Shown here piece by piece: positions 32,123 to 41,609 of a DNA stretch of 64,000 bases. Under the pieces are notes generated by a model. It did no database searches and was not told the DNA's origin. It worked only from the letters and a program-made list of their open reading frames with translations. The translations under genes and the position numbers were made by a program. The DNA lies in assembly GCA_025449435.1 (NCBI GenBank), contig JANWJO010000201.1:13362-77361 (forward strand), in the 5' to 3' direction. The number at the start of each line of letters is the position of its first letter. Position 1 is the first letter of the stretch. Origin of the DNA: Chloroflexota bacterium. Lineage in GTDB: Bacteria > Chloroflexota > UBA4733.

Positions 32123-33697
32123 TTACGGGCGATGCCAGGTGTGACCGTCCTGCGACAGGAGCCGGTCAGCGGCCGCGGGACCCCACGTACCCGCGGCATA
32201 GTTGGGGAAATCGGTGGGCGGCTGGCTCTTCCAGCCGTCAAGGATATTCGTGATGAACGCCCAGGAGCGTTCCACTTCGTCACGTCTGGTGAACAACGTG
32301 GAGTCACCAAGCATTGCATCGAGTAGGAGTCGCTCGTAGGCGTCGGGCGAGTCGACGCCGAAGGACGCGCCATACAGGAAGTCCATATTCACGCTGCGGA
32401 TCTGCATCGTCTGGCCCGGTACTTTCACGCCAAAGCGGACCGTTATACCTTCATCTGGCTGTATGCGCAATACCAGATGGTTTGCTTCCAGCGCCTCTGT
32501 GCCGCTGGTAAACAGCGTTTGGGGCGGGCGCTTGAACTGAATCAGTATTTCGCTGGCCCGGACTGGCAAGTGTTTACCCGTTCGGACATAGAACGGTACG
32601 CCCTGCCATCGCCAGTTGTCGATAAACAACTTGAGGGCGACGAAGGTTTCGGTGGACGAATCGGGCGCCACGCGCGGTTCGGTTCGGTAGGCCGGCACTT
32701 GCTTGCCCGATTCCCAACCGGCGCCGTACTGGCCACGAACGGTGAATTTGGGCACGTCATCGCCGCGGATGGGGCGGATGGCGCGGTGCACCTTGACCTT
32801 CTCGTCACGCACCGCGTCGGCATCGTAGGCTACCGGCGGCTCCATTGCCACCAACGTGAGGAGTTGCTGGAGGTGGCTCTGCACCATGTCGCGTAGGGCG
32901 CCGGCCTCCTCGTAATAGGCGCCGCGCGTTTCCACGCCTACCGATTCGGCCACGGTGATTTGGACATGGTCGACATAGCGCCGGTTCCAGAACGGCTCAA
33001 AAATGCCGTTCGCGAAGCGCAAGACGAGTATATTTTGGACCGTTTCTTTACCCAGATAATGGTCGATACGGTAGATCTGGGACTCGTCAAATACCTCGTG
33101 GATCGTGCGATTGAGCTCTATGGCGCTCGCCAGGTCGTGTCCAAACGGCTTCTCGACAATGATGCGCGCCCACCCCTTGCCACCACTGGCCGTATCACCG
33201 CCGTGCTGGAGACCGGCGGCACCAAGTTGCTGCACGATGGGGCCGTAGAAGCTAGGCGGCGTCGCGAGGTAGTACAGCCGGTTTCCGGCCGTCCCAAACT
33301 CTTTGTCGAACCCTGCGAGTTCCCTCTTGAGCCGCTGATACGCACCTGCATCGTCAAACTGTGACGGCAAGTAGTGCAGCATTTTGGAGAAGCCAGACCA
33401 GACGTGCTGTTCAAGGGGCTTCGTGCGGGAAAACTGGCTCGTTGCCTCACGCATTTCAGCGCGGAAGTGCTCGTGCTCTTTTTCCCGGCGTGCGAATCCC
33501 GCCACAGCAACGTTGCTGGGCAGGCTCCCTGCCAATGCCAGGTTATACAGCGCTGGAATGAGTTTGCGGTGGGTCAAATCGCCAGTGGCGCCAAAGATGA
33601 CAACGGCACAGGGATCGGGCGATTTCTGAACGAGCGCTCCGTTGCGCAGCGGATTGCTGCTCAATGCACCGGTTGGTGGGGCAATCGTGGCGTCCAT
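32123..33697 (-). CDS. zwf: glucose-6-phosphate 1-dehydrogenase
   Basis: A 524-residue NADP-linked dehydrogenase that opens the oxidative pentose phosphate pathway. IFGATGDLTHRKLIPALY is the dinucleotide site, and RIDHYLGKETVQNILVLRFAN contains the catalytic His and substrate-binding Lys. FVALKLFIDNWRWQGVPFYVRTGKHL is typical of the C-terminal domain. The length is slightly above the usual 490-510 because of an N-terminal extension of about 28 residues. Third gene of the operon, 28 bp after gnd. Confidence 0.96.
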   Translation of the reverse strand: MDATIAPPTGALSSNPLRNGALVQKSPDPCAVVIFGATGDLTHRKLIPALYNLALAGSLPSNVAVAGFARREKEHEHFRAEMREATSQFSRTKPLEQHVWSGFSKMLHYLPSQFDDAGAYQRLKRELAGFDKEFGTAGNRLYYLATPPSFYGPIVQQLGAAGLQHGGDTASGGKGWARIIVEKPFGHDLASAIELNRTIHEVFDESQIYRIDHYLGKETVQNILVLRFANGIFEPFWNRRYVDHVQITVAESVGVETRGAYYEEAGALRDMVQSHLQQLLTLVAMEPPVAYDADAVRDEKVKVHRAIRPIRGDDVPKFTVRGQYGAGWESGKQVPAYRTEPRVAPDSSTETFVALKLFIDNWRWQGVPFYVRTGKHLPVRASEILIQFKRPPQTLFTSGTEALEANHLVLRIQPDEGITVRFGVKVPGQTMQIRSVNMDFLYGASFGVDSPDAYERLLLDAMLGDSTLFTRRDEVERSWAFITNILDGWKSQPPTDFPNYAAGTWGPAAADRLLSQDGHTWHRP

Positions 33698-33725
33698 GAC
33701 GGTCGTTAAATTCCCTTCGGTTCCC

Positions 33726-34625
33726 CTATGTGCTCACCTTGACGGCGTGCCCGCCAAACTCACGGCGCAACGCAGCAATGACCTTGTCGCCAAACGACTC
33801 TTGCTTCCGCGATCGGAAGCGATTCATGAGCGACAGCACGATGGCCGGAGCTGGTGTGGACTTGTCAATCGCTTCGAAGACGGTCCAACGCCCCTCGCCT
33901 GAATCATCCACATACCCGCGAATGTCCTCGAGTTTGGGGTCGTTGGCGAACACGGGGATGGCCAGCTCGAGCAGCCACGAGCGCACCACGCTACCGTGGT
34001 TCCACAGCTTCGCGATGGCGCCGAGATCGAGGTCGTATTCAGCGCGGTGCATGATGTCAAAGCCCTCAGCGTAGGCTTCTAGCAACACGTACTCGATGCC
34101 ATTGTGCACCATCTTGACGTAGTGACCAGCACCGACAGGGCCAACGTACAAATAGCCCTCGTTGGGGGCCAGCGATTTGAGGATCGGCTCGATATGGTCG
34201 AAGTCGGCCTTATCGCCGCCGACCATGAGACAGTAGCCCTCCTTGAGGCCCCAGATGCCGCCACTGGTGCCGGAATCGACGTAGTGTACACCATGAGGTT
34301 GGACACGCTTAGCCCTCGCCTGAGTGTCGGTCCAGCGGGAATTGCCGCCGTCTATCAAGATGTCGCCGGGCTGGAGGTGTGGGAGCACCTGGTCAATCGT
34401 GTCATCGACTGGCTTGCCGGATGGCACCATCATCCATACCACGCGCGGCGCGCTGAGTTTGGCAGCGAGCTCGGTTAATGTCACCGCGCCGCTAGCACCC
34501 ATCGCTTCAGCAGCTTGAATGGCTGCCGGATTCAGGTCAAACGCCACACAACTGTGACCGTGCTCCTGCAAGCGCTGGACCATATTTGCGCCCATGCGCC
34601 CCAAGCCGATCATCCCAAGCTGCAT
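33726..34625 (-). CDS. gnd: 6-phosphogluconate dehydrogenase, decarboxylating (short YqeC/GntZ-like form)
   Basis: A 299-residue enzyme giving ribulose-5-phosphate, CO2 and NAD(P)H. IGLGRMGANMVQRL is the Rossmann motif, VDSGTSGGIWGLKEGYCLMVGG the substrate loop, and YVKMVHNGIEY holds the catalytic Lys. It is the short form rather than the 470-residue type, and this form often prefers NAD. Start ATG. It follows tal by 45 bp. Confidence 0.93.
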   Translation of the reverse strand: MQLGMIGLGRMGANMVQRLQEHGHSCVAFDLNPAAIQAAEAMGASGAVTLTELAAKLSAPRVVWMMVPSGKPVDDTIDQVLPHLQPGDILIDGGNSRWTDTQARAKRVQPHGVHYVDSGTSGGIWGLKEGYCLMVGGDKADFDHIEPILKSLAPNEGYLYVGPVGAGHYVKMVHNGIEYVLLEAYAEGFDIMHRAEYDLDLGAIAKLWNHGSVVRSWLLELAIPVFANDPKLEDIRGYVDDSGEGRWTVFEAIDKSTPAPAIVLSLMNRFRSRKQESFGDKVIAALRREFGGHAVKVST

Positions 34626-34670
34626 GCCTCTGTTTCCCCTTCTCCCAGGCCGAGGCCACTGATACCCCCG

Positions 34671-35846
34671 TTACTCACCGACTCCCGCCGCGTGCAGCGC
34701 CTGCCCAGCCGGCTTCGCCCGGCGCTTCGTTTCCAGCGACTTAAGCAGGGAGTGATATGATTCCGCGAACAGCTTGACGCCGTCATTGAGCAAGTCGTTC
34801 GTTACCACATCCATGTGAATGCCGAGCGACTCCAGGTCCGCTATTTGCTGCCGTACTTCAGGTAGTCCCTCCTGGACCGCTGTGGCAACTGGCGTACCTC
34901 GCGTCTTGTAGGCTTCTAGCGTGGCCGGCGGCATCGTGTTGATAGTTGCCGCACCCACAAGCGCGTCGACGTACATGAGTTCGGGATAGGCTGGGTTCTT
35001 CACGCTGGTGCTCGCCCATAGTACGCGCTGCACCGTTGCGCCGTGTTTGACCAAGTTTTGGAACCGTTGGCCGTTGAAGATGCGCTCGAAGCGAGCATAG
35101 GCCTCCTTGGAGTTGGCGATGCCGGCTTTGCCCTTAAGCGCCGTGAGTTTCGCTCGCGCCTGTGCGTCTGGAGCAGCAGCGAGCAAGGCATCCAATCGCT
35201 TATCCACCGCGGTGTCAACACGGCTCACGAAAAAGCTAGCGACGGAATTCAAGCGGTCGATAGGTTGGCCGGCAAGAACCCTGCGCTCTAACCCAGCAAT
35301 ATAGGCATAGGCCACCTGCTCATAGGCCTCGAGCGAGAAGATCAGTGTGATGTTGATATTGATGCCATCGGCAATCCCTTGCTCGATGGCGGCCAGGCCC
35401 TCCGGCGTTGCTGGAATCTTCACCAGCAGGTTCGGCCTGTTGATGCGGGCGTTCAAGCGTCGGGCTGCCGCGATCGTTGCCGCCGTATCGCTGGCGAGCA
35501 GCGGCGATACCTCGATGCTCACAAAGCCGTCGAGCCCATTGGCCGCGTCGTACACACCGCGAAAGGCGTCGCAGGCGTCCGTCAGGTCGCGAATGGCCAG
35601 TTCTTCAAATAGCTGCTCCGAGTCGAGGAGCTCATTGCTGACTTCCCAAATCTGATCGTCGTAATCTGCTGACGAGGCTATCGCCTTGTCAAAGATCGTT
35701 GGGTTGGAAGTGACCCCTCGCAACCCATTGTCAATCAGGGTGCGCAATTCGCCGGTGGTAATGAGTCTGCGGGATATATTGTCGAGCCAAGGGCTTTGCC
35801 CGTAGGCGATCAATTGCAGTAAGCGGTTGTTCGCTGAGTCCGGCAT
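34671..35846 (-). CDS. tal: transaldolase
   Basis: A 391-residue transaldolase of the actinobacterial/cyanobacterial length class. GLRGVTSNPTIFDKAI, SIEVSPLLASDT, LLVKIPATPEGLAAIEQGIADGI (Schiff-base Lys) and ASFFVSRVDTAVDK are diagnostic. The frame is open further upstream, but ATG 35846 has GGAG six bases ahead. First gene of the pentose phosphate operon, so the promoter should lie in 35847-35968. No transketolase gene is present in the window. Confidence 0.93.
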   Translation of the reverse strand: MPDSANNRLLQLIAYGQSPWLDNISRRLITTGELRTLIDNGLRGVTSNPTIFDKAIASSADYDDQIWEVSNELLDSEQLFEELAIRDLTDACDAFRGVYDAANGLDGFVSIEVSPLLASDTAATIAAARRLNARINRPNLLVKIPATPEGLAAIEQGIADGININITLIFSLEAYEQVAYAYIAGLERRVLAGQPIDRLNSVASFFVSRVDTAVDKRLDALLAAAPDAQARAKLTALKGKAGIANSKEAYARFERIFNGQRFQNLVKHGATVQRVLWASTSVKNPAYPELMYVDALVGAATINTMPPATLEAYKTRGTPVATAVQEGLPEVRQQIADLESLGIHMDVVTNDLLNDGVKLFAESYHSLLKSLETKRRAKPAGQALHAAGVGE

Positions 35847-35968
35847 GTGCTTCTCCATTCTGCACGAGGGGGCCAGAGTGAGTCGTGCGCTAACTGGCAC
35901 CTCCCACTCATCCTACTGCTATGGTACGGCCTGGAGGCAAAACGGTCTACTTCCACTGGCTGAAGGCG

Positions 35969-35991
35969 CCGGTTGCTTCCGGAAGGACCGG
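35969..35991 (-). terminator. hairpin downstream of the CPBP-like gene
   Basis: Stem CCGGT/ACCGG (35969-35973, 35987-35991) with an inner CTTCC/GGAAG pairing, about 35 bp after the minus-strand stop at 36025. Either a terminator for that gene or part of the tal upstream region. Confidence 0.35.
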
Positions 35992-36024
35992 CCGGCGATC
36001 CTCTGGCGAGCGTAACGTGCTCGG

Positions 36025-36654
36025 CTACGTGAACACCAACAACATCGCGATTGCCATTAACACGATGCTGTTGTAGGTCAAGTGATGCGTGGTCGATCGA
36101 TCAATGCCATGCTGGAGGTATTGCCGGGTGAACCACAGCCCGCCGATAGATAATGGGAGCGCTACCGCCAGCGGCACGCCAACCAAACAGTGCACCATGC
36201 CGAACAGGATGCTGCGCGGCACGCCGTCTCGCCACCCTTTGGTGCCTTTTCGAAACGTGAGTTCCTCACCATGAGCCAGGTTTGGCAAGGTATAGGCCAG
36301 GAGGAGGACGAATGGTACGGCCAGCCAGGGGTAGGCGAGTGGAGCGGCAATGATGTTTCCTCCACCAGTGCTATCCCCCACTTGCGATGCTAACCATGTC
36401 CACCAGCTCCAGTTGAGGATGGGGTTGTCCAGCGCCAACAGTCCGGCAGCGCCCGTAACGACGATGGCCAAAACGCCCACGTTTTGGGCCACGTAGAGCG
36501 GCCGGATGGTGCCATACCAGCGTAGTGGCGACGAGCGGCGCGTTCGCCAGGCGGTCAACCCTACCGTACCGACAACGTAGACGGTGATCGGCACCGTGGA
36601 CTTCAGGAATAACGCTAGTTCTACGGCAAGAAACAAAAGCGCGAAGCCAGCCAT
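36025..36654 (-). CDS. CPBP-type intramembrane protease-like protein
   Basis: A 209-residue polytopic membrane protein with about five or six hydrophobic segments. Three motifs fit the CPBP/Rce1 (CAAX protease) family in order: EELTFR at 130-135 (EExxxR), FGMVH at 151-155 (FxxxH) and HLTYN at 191-195 (HxxxN). The frame is open for another 116 codons upstream, but that part lies antisense to the DedA gene and looks unlike protein, so ATG 36654 is preferred. The pair is divergent from DedA with 93 bp between. Substrate unknown. Confidence 0.55.
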   Translation of the reverse strand: MAGFALLFLAVELALFLKSTVPITVYVVGTVGLTAWRTRRSSPLRWYGTIRPLYVAQNVGVLAIVVTGAAGLLALDNPILNWSWWTWLASQVGDSTGGGNIIAAPLAYPWLAVPFVLLLAYTLPNLAHGEELTFRKGTKGWRDGVPRSILFGMVHCLVGVPLAVALPLSIGGLWFTRQYLQHGIDRSTTHHLTYNSIVLMAIAMLLVFT

Positions 36655-36747
36655 AATTAGGGAGCATACGTGATAGCCTTCGCCACTCCGGTCGGGCCCG
36701 ACCAGGCCAACTGAAGAGGCAACCGGCTTAGGGGAGGCATACGACTC

Positions 36748-37359
36748 GTGCCGGAATGGGCTCAGTTCCTGATTGGCACCTTCGGCTATGTAGCAGTGTT
36801 CGTATTGGTTGGGGTGGAAGGCATCGGTATTCCGGTTCCCGGCGAGACCACGCTGCTCGTCGCGGCGGCCGTTGCTGGGACGGGCCAATTGGACATCCGG
36901 ATTGTGATCCTCGCAGCTGCCTGCGGCGCTTCCCTCGGCGAGATGGGGGGGTATGCCATCGGCAGGCATTGGGGCCGAACGGTGATCGACTCCTATGGAC
37001 ACCTCGTCTTCCTCACACCGAAACGCGTCGCGCTAATCGAACGGCTGTTCGCTCGCTTTGGGTTATGGGTGGTGCTGTTTGGTCGTTACCAAGCATTATT
37101 TCGCACCTACATAGGCATCCTCGCTGGCGTGACCCGCATGCCATTCTTGTCCTTCGCTCTGGTGCGGACGCTGTCCTGCATCGTGTGGGCCGTGGCGCTC
37201 GGCGCGCTCGCCTACTCACTTGGCACGAAGTGGGAGACTCTGCAGCGGTACGTTCGCGTAGAGAGTGAGGCGGCCATCGTGGCCGTCCTAGCCATCGCCT
37301 GTGTGGCCATTGCCGTAGTGCTCTTGCGAACGCGACAGCGCCGGCATCTCGATGGCTAA
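36748..37359 (+). CDS. DedA family membrane protein
   Basis: A 203-residue polytopic membrane protein of the DedA/SNARE-associated family (undecaprenyl-phosphate or phospholipid translocation in characterised members). EGIGIPVPGETTLLVAAAVA, GASLGEMGGYAIGRHWG and the conserved FGRYQALFRTYIGILAGVTRMPFLSF with its Arg residues are typical. The start is GTG with GGGGAGG about 10 bp upstream. It sits ahead of gpsA and the polysaccharide cluster, where recycling of undecaprenyl phosphate would make sense (inference). Confidence 0.88.
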   Translation: MPEWAQFLIGTFGYVAVFVLVGVEGIGIPVPGETTLLVAAAVAGTGQLDIRIVILAAACGASLGEMGGYAIGRHWGRTVIDSYGHLVFLTPKRVALIERLFARFGLWVVLFGRYQALFRTYIGILAGVTRMPFLSFALVRTLSCIVWAVALGALAYSLGTKWETLQRYVRVESEAAIVAVLAIACVAIAVVLLRTRQRRHLDG

Positions 37360-37428
37360 TGCCTCGCTCCAACCCGGTGCGCTACGATGAAGGCGGCGCC
37401 GGCCGTCGATCCCGGAGAGTGGTCACGA

Positions 37429-38442
37429 ATGACGCAGATAACCGTCTTGGGTGCAGGAGCGTGGGGTAGCGTGCTGGCTGAACTCCTGTCAGCCGCCGGT
37501 CACGACGTCACGCTGTGGGGACGGCGCGCAGTGTCACTGGCGTTTTCACCTGGAGTAAGTGCTAGAAGCAGTGGGGTCGTAACGCCAAACCAACCAACGC
37601 ATATGACCGAACTTGCGCCAGCCGTTGGCAAAGCCAGGGTGATCCTCGTGGTCGTACCCAGCCAGGCGATGCGCGACATTGGTAGCCAGCTAGCGATAAG
37701 TGGCGTATCAGGTGTGCCAATCATTTCGTGCGCAAAAGGTCTCGAACTGGGCACATGCAAGCGGATGACGGAAGTGCTGGCAGAGTGTCTCGGCCCTAGT
37801 CAGCCAATCCTTGTCTTGTCTGGACCCAACCTTGCGGGGGAAATCGCTGCGGGGAAGGCAACGGCCGCGGTGCTCGCGGGGAAAGACGCATCGATGACCC
37901 TGGCACTCCAGCAAGCTCTCACGACACCCACCTTGCGCCTGTATGGCAACCGCGATGTCGTCGGCGTAGAACTGGCGGGTGCGCTCAAAAACTGCATCGC
38001 CATCGCGGCGGGAATCGCCGAGGGCTTGGGCATGGGCACTAACGCTCGCGCAGCGCTGATCACACGCGGGCTCGCCGAAATTGCCAGGCTCGGCGTGGCC
38101 GCCGGCGCCGACCCGCAAACGTTCGTCGGATTGGCTGGAGTGGGTGATCTGGTCGCTACCTGTTCGAGCGCGCTCAGTCGCAACTTCCAACTGGGCCTGC
38201 GACTGGCCGCGGGCGAACGATTGAGCGATAGCACCCGATCTATCGGCCACGTGGTTGAAGGAGTACATGCCACCAGCGCCGCTGTGCAGCTCGCGACGCG
38301 CTATGGCGTGCGCATGCCAGTGGCACAGCACCTCGCCGCCGTGCTCTTTGAAGGCAGCTCGGTCCAGGAGGCGCTCAAAGCGCTGCTATCCACGTTTCCT
38401 GGGGACGAATTCGGCGCCGTGGGCGCGCCACTCCTGCCGTAA
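37429..38442 (+). CDS. gpsA: glycerol-3-phosphate dehydrogenase [NAD(P)+]
   Basis: A 337-residue enzyme making sn-glycerol-3-phosphate for phospholipids. ITVLGAGAWGSVLAELL is the Rossmann motif, SCAKGLE and LSGPNLAGEIAAGKATA bind substrate, and GALKNCIAIAAGIAEGLGMGTNARAALITRGLAEI carries the catalytic Lys. ATG 37429 is chosen because GGAGAG precedes it, although the frame extends 14 codons upstream. The next gene starts 2 bp after the stop. Confidence 0.95.
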   Translation: MTQITVLGAGAWGSVLAELLSAAGHDVTLWGRRAVSLAFSPGVSARSSGVVTPNQPTHMTELAPAVGKARVILVVVPSQAMRDIGSQLAISGVSGVPIISCAKGLELGTCKRMTEVLAECLGPSQPILVLSGPNLAGEIAAGKATAAVLAGKDASMTLALQQALTTPTLRLYGNRDVVGVELAGALKNCIAIAAGIAEGLGMGTNARAALITRGLAEIARLGVAAGADPQTFVGLAGVGDLVATCSSALSRNFQLGLRLAAGERLSDSTRSIGHVVEGVHATSAAVQLATRYGVRMPVAQHLAAVLFEGSSVQEALKALLSTFPGDEFGAVGAPLLP

Positions 38443-38444
38443 CA

Positions 38445-41400
38445 GTGTTGAGCGCCCCAGCCAGCCGGTTCGGCATGCTCGCGTTGTTACTTGTGGTCGC
38501 AGCCGTACTGACCCAAACTGCGCAAACCTATTTTCTCGCTGGCAGTGTGTACGGAACGGCGGCCCTGCAGTCCTACGCCACGACTCCCAACAACAGTTAT
38601 GGCGTGAATGCGTTTCTGGAGGACGACGTCTATCAGTGGCAGCTTGATCGCGACTACGCCGCAATCGTGGCAGGTGGTTATCACTACGTGCGCCAGGAGT
38701 TTCTCTGGTCACAAATAGAGCCCAGCGCTAAGGGCAACTTTTACGACGCCAAGAACAAGGTTGACGCATGGGCCAAGTGGGATCGCATCGTCCAAGGTGC
38801 CGTCGATCACCACGTGGAGCTCATCGTGCGGCTGGATTTCGCCCCTGACTGGGCAACAGCTGGCAACGTCGACTCAGGACAGTGTCCCACGCTGTGTGCA
38901 CCGCCTAACGACCCGCGCGACTTTGCTGACTTCGCTCGAGCAGTTGCCAGCCGCTACCAGGGGAAGGTGCATTTCTACCAGGTGTGGAATGAGCCCAACC
39001 TGCAACACGATTGGGCAGGAACGGCGATTAGCCCAGCACACTACGTGGCCATGCTCCAGGATACATATCAAGCGATCAAGGGTGTTGATCCAGGGGCAAT
39101 GGTGCTCAGTGCGTCGCTCGCGCCCAACCGGGGCGATAGCCCGCAAAACATATCAGACCTCACGTATTTGCAAGGGATGTACGCGGCGGGGGCGAAGCCC
39201 TATTTCGACATCCTGGGGGCGCAAGCCTACGGGCTCAACTCTCCCACCGATGATCGCCAGATTGGGTTGCACAGCTATCAGTTTCCCCGCGCAATCCTGC
39301 CGGGGAGCCAGCCATTTACGTTTGATCGCCCTGTCCAACTCCACCAGATTATGCTGGCTGCGGGTGACGGGGCCAAACAAGTGTGGGTGACCGAGTTTGG
39401 CTGGATGTCGCTCCCATTGGATTGGAGTGGTAATCCGTCGCCCTGGTCGCAAGTGCCGGCGGCCGACAAAGATCACTACACCACGCAGGCGTGGTCACGT
39501 GCCGCCACAGATTGGCCCTGGATGGGCGTGCTGTGCCTATGGTATCTACGCACGCCAGTGCCAACTGACCCAAGAGACCCCACCCCCTACTTCGCGATTT
39601 TGCAACCTGATTGGCAGCCGACCCCGCTGTTCGAGGCTGTCCAGGCGCAAGCTGCACAACCACCAGTGGCGCTCACCGGCAGCCACGGTGCCAGCGATGC
39701 TGCCGCTACCTACGGCCCGCACGGCTTCGCAGAGGCGTGGCACTCGGGGCAGAACGGCAAGGTGGCTACCAAGGTGGCAGGTGCTCCAGGAGCGAATATG
39801 TCGTTGCGGTTTAGTGGTAACGCGCTGTACTTGCTCGTATCGCCGGGCCCTTCTGGTGGAATGGCGCGAGTGACCATCGATCAATCGCCTAGCCTAGCTA
39901 ACCTGGTGCCGCAACAAGCCAATGGCCAGCACGTGATCGATACCTTCGCCACCGAGCCGCAGGCGCCACGCTACGTAGCCATCGCCTCTGACCTACCTGC
40001 TTCATCACACCTGTTCGAACTGGAGGTGCTCTCGGCGCACAACCCGTCGTCACGAGGTAGCGATGTGGCTATCGCTGGTTTTGGCGTCACCGTCGACCAG
40101 CCAGCGATCTGGACCTATCTGTACGCGCTATTAGCTACGTGTGCAGGAGTTCTGGTGCTCTGGCCCGTGACAGCGAGCGCGCGAAGTGCTTGGTTGCGAT
40201 TACTGCCTCGTGTAAACGGAATGCGCGGTGTATCGCACCTTTCACGGCTGTGGGTCACATCGGCCCGCCTAGCGCCGCGCGAGGCTCTGGCTTGGTCGGC
40301 GGCCTGGGCCATCGCGCTCATTGCATTCTATCTTCCACAGTCGCTCGTCTGGAGCGTGCCTGGCCTATTGCTCATCGCCCTGCTTGGGTTGTGGCGTCCC
40401 ACATTCGGCGTGCTGTTTGTGCCGGTTACAGCATCCCTGGAATTCTTGCCGAAAATGCTCGGCGGCCATCAGGTGTCGCTGTTTGAGGTGCTGGTCGTTG
40501 TGGTGACCGCGGGCGTAATTGTCCGCGCCATGTGGGACCGGCATTGGCCAGTTCGGCCGACGCGCGTCACGCTGCTCGTCGTGGGTCTCACTCTGGTCGG
40601 TGTGATATCGTTGGTGGCCTCGCAGTATCAACGGTACAGCTTGCGAGAGCTGCTCAGCGTGATTGTCGAGCCAGGGTTGTACTGCCTGGCTGCACTGTTT
40701 CTGCTCCAATGGTCACAACGGCGCTGGCTTGCTGTGAGCGTCGTGGCCACTGGCTGCGCCGTGTCGGCGGCAGCAATCGTGGCCGCGCTGCTCGGTCACG
40801 GCATCATACAGGCACAGGGTGTGTGGCGGTTTGCTGGCGTCTATCCGTCGCCGGACAATTTAGCGCTGTTTGTGGAACGCACGTTTGCCTTTACCGTGGC
40901 ATGGGCGGTGGTTGGCGCCAAGCAACCACGCTGGACGCTGCTGGTGCTTGCGGCACTTCAAGGAGTGGTTGTTTTGCTCACCTTTACGCGCGGGGCCTGG
41001 ATCGCGTCGGCCATCGTCCTGGCGCTCGGCGCTGTCCTGTGGAACCGCAAAGTCCTCCTGTTGCTCGCTGGCGCGGCAGTGGCTGGCGGCTTCGCGGCGC
41101 TGATCACGCATACGCAGCGCCTAACGTCGCTGCTCAACGTGACCGGCAGTTCTACCACTGCCATGCGGCTGTATCTGTGGCGCTCCTCGTGGGCCATGGC
41201 GCGCGACCACTGGCTCCAGGGCATCGGTCTGGATAACTTCCTGTATGACTATGGCGAATACCGGCTGCCCGAAGCTGCCGCAGAGCCTTTTCTTTCGCAT
41301 CCCCACAATGTCGTGTTTGACTTCTGGCTGAGCCTCGGCATGCTTGGGCTTGTCTGGTTGGGCTGCGCCGTCGCGATGATCGTGTACCTTATGCGGCGTG

Positions 41401-41609
41401 CGTGGCGTCTTGCCGTCGCTGAACGGCCGCTCACTGCTGGTTGGACTGCGATGCTAGTCATAGGAGCATTGCACGGCTTTGTTGACAACTCGTTCTTCCT
41501 TACTGATCTAGCGGTACTCTTTTGGGTACCCCTCGCCGGGCTCGAGCTAGCGGGTACGCAGAGTGGGCCGGCGAGCGACAGCGTGTCCACTGGAAAGGAC
41601 GTTCAGTAA
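38445..41609 (+). CDS. glycoside hydrolase (GH39/GH5-like) fused to an O-antigen ligase/polymerase-like membrane domain
   Basis: A 1054-residue protein. Residues 8-32 form a signal anchor. Residues about 35-405 are a TIM-barrel hydrolase with acid/base Glu183 in WNEPN and nucleophile Glu317 in WVTEFGW. Residues about 410-545 look like a beta-sandwich module. From about 555 to 1035 there are roughly ten transmembrane helices, with a long loop and the ligase-type motif SHPHNVVFDFWLSLG near the end, as in Wzy/WaaL (PF04932-like). The start is GTG two bases after gpsA, or the next TTG. It overlaps the decarboxylase gene by TAATG. Likely role: assembly or trimming of a surface glycan. The fusion is unusual. 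Confidence 0.75.
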   Translation: MLSAPASRFGMLALLLVVAAVLTQTAQTYFLAGSVYGTAALQSYATTPNNSYGVNAFLEDDVYQWQLDRDYAAIVAGGYHYVRQEFLWSQIEPSAKGNFYDAKNKVDAWAKWDRIVQGAVDHHVELIVRLDFAPDWATAGNVDSGQCPTLCAPPNDPRDFADFARAVASRYQGKVHFYQVWNEPNLQHDWAGTAISPAHYVAMLQDTYQAIKGVDPGAMVLSASLAPNRGDSPQNISDLTYLQGMYAAGAKPYFDILGAQAYGLNSPTDDRQIGLHSYQFPRAILPGSQPFTFDRPVQLHQIMLAAGDGAKQVWVTEFGWMSLPLDWSGNPSPWSQVPAADKDHYTTQAWSRAATDWPWMGVLCLWYLRTPVPTDPRDPTPYFAILQPDWQPTPLFEAVQAQAAQPPVALTGSHGASDAAATYGPHGFAEAWHSGQNGKVATKVAGAPGANMSLRFSGNALYLLVSPGPSGGMARVTIDQSPSLANLVPQQANGQHVIDTFATEPQAPRYVAIASDLPASSHLFELEVLSAHNPSSRGSDVAIAGFGVTVDQPAIWTYLYALLATCAGVLVLWPVTASARSAWLRLLPRVNGMRGVSHLSRLWVTSARLAPREALAWSAAWAIALIAFYLPQSLVWSVPGLLLIALLGLWRPTFGVLFVPVTASLEFLPKMLGGHQVSLFEVLVVVVTAGVIVRAMWDRHWPVRPTRVTLLVVGLTLVGVISLVASQYQRYSLRELLSVIVEPGLYCLAALFLLQWSQRRWLAVSVVATGCAVSAAAIVAALLGHGIIQAQGVWRFAGVYPSPDNLALFVERTFAFTVAWAVVGAKQPRWTLLVLAALQGVVVLLTFTRGAWIASAIVLALGAVLWNRKVLLLLAGAAVAGGFAALITHTQRLTSLLNVTGSSTTAMRLYLWRSSWAMARDHWLQGIGLDNFLYDYGEYRLPEAAAEPFLSHPHNVVFDFWLSLGMLGLVWLGCAVAMIVYLMRRAWRLAVAERPLTAGWTAMLVIGALHGFVDNSFFLTDLAVLFWVPLAGLELAGTQSGPASDSVSTGKDVQ

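Noticed and set aside
36655..37002. 116-codon N-terminal extension of the CPBP-like protein
   Set aside because: It lies antisense to the DedA coding region and has no domain-like composition; an internal ATG at the first hydrophobic helix is more likely.
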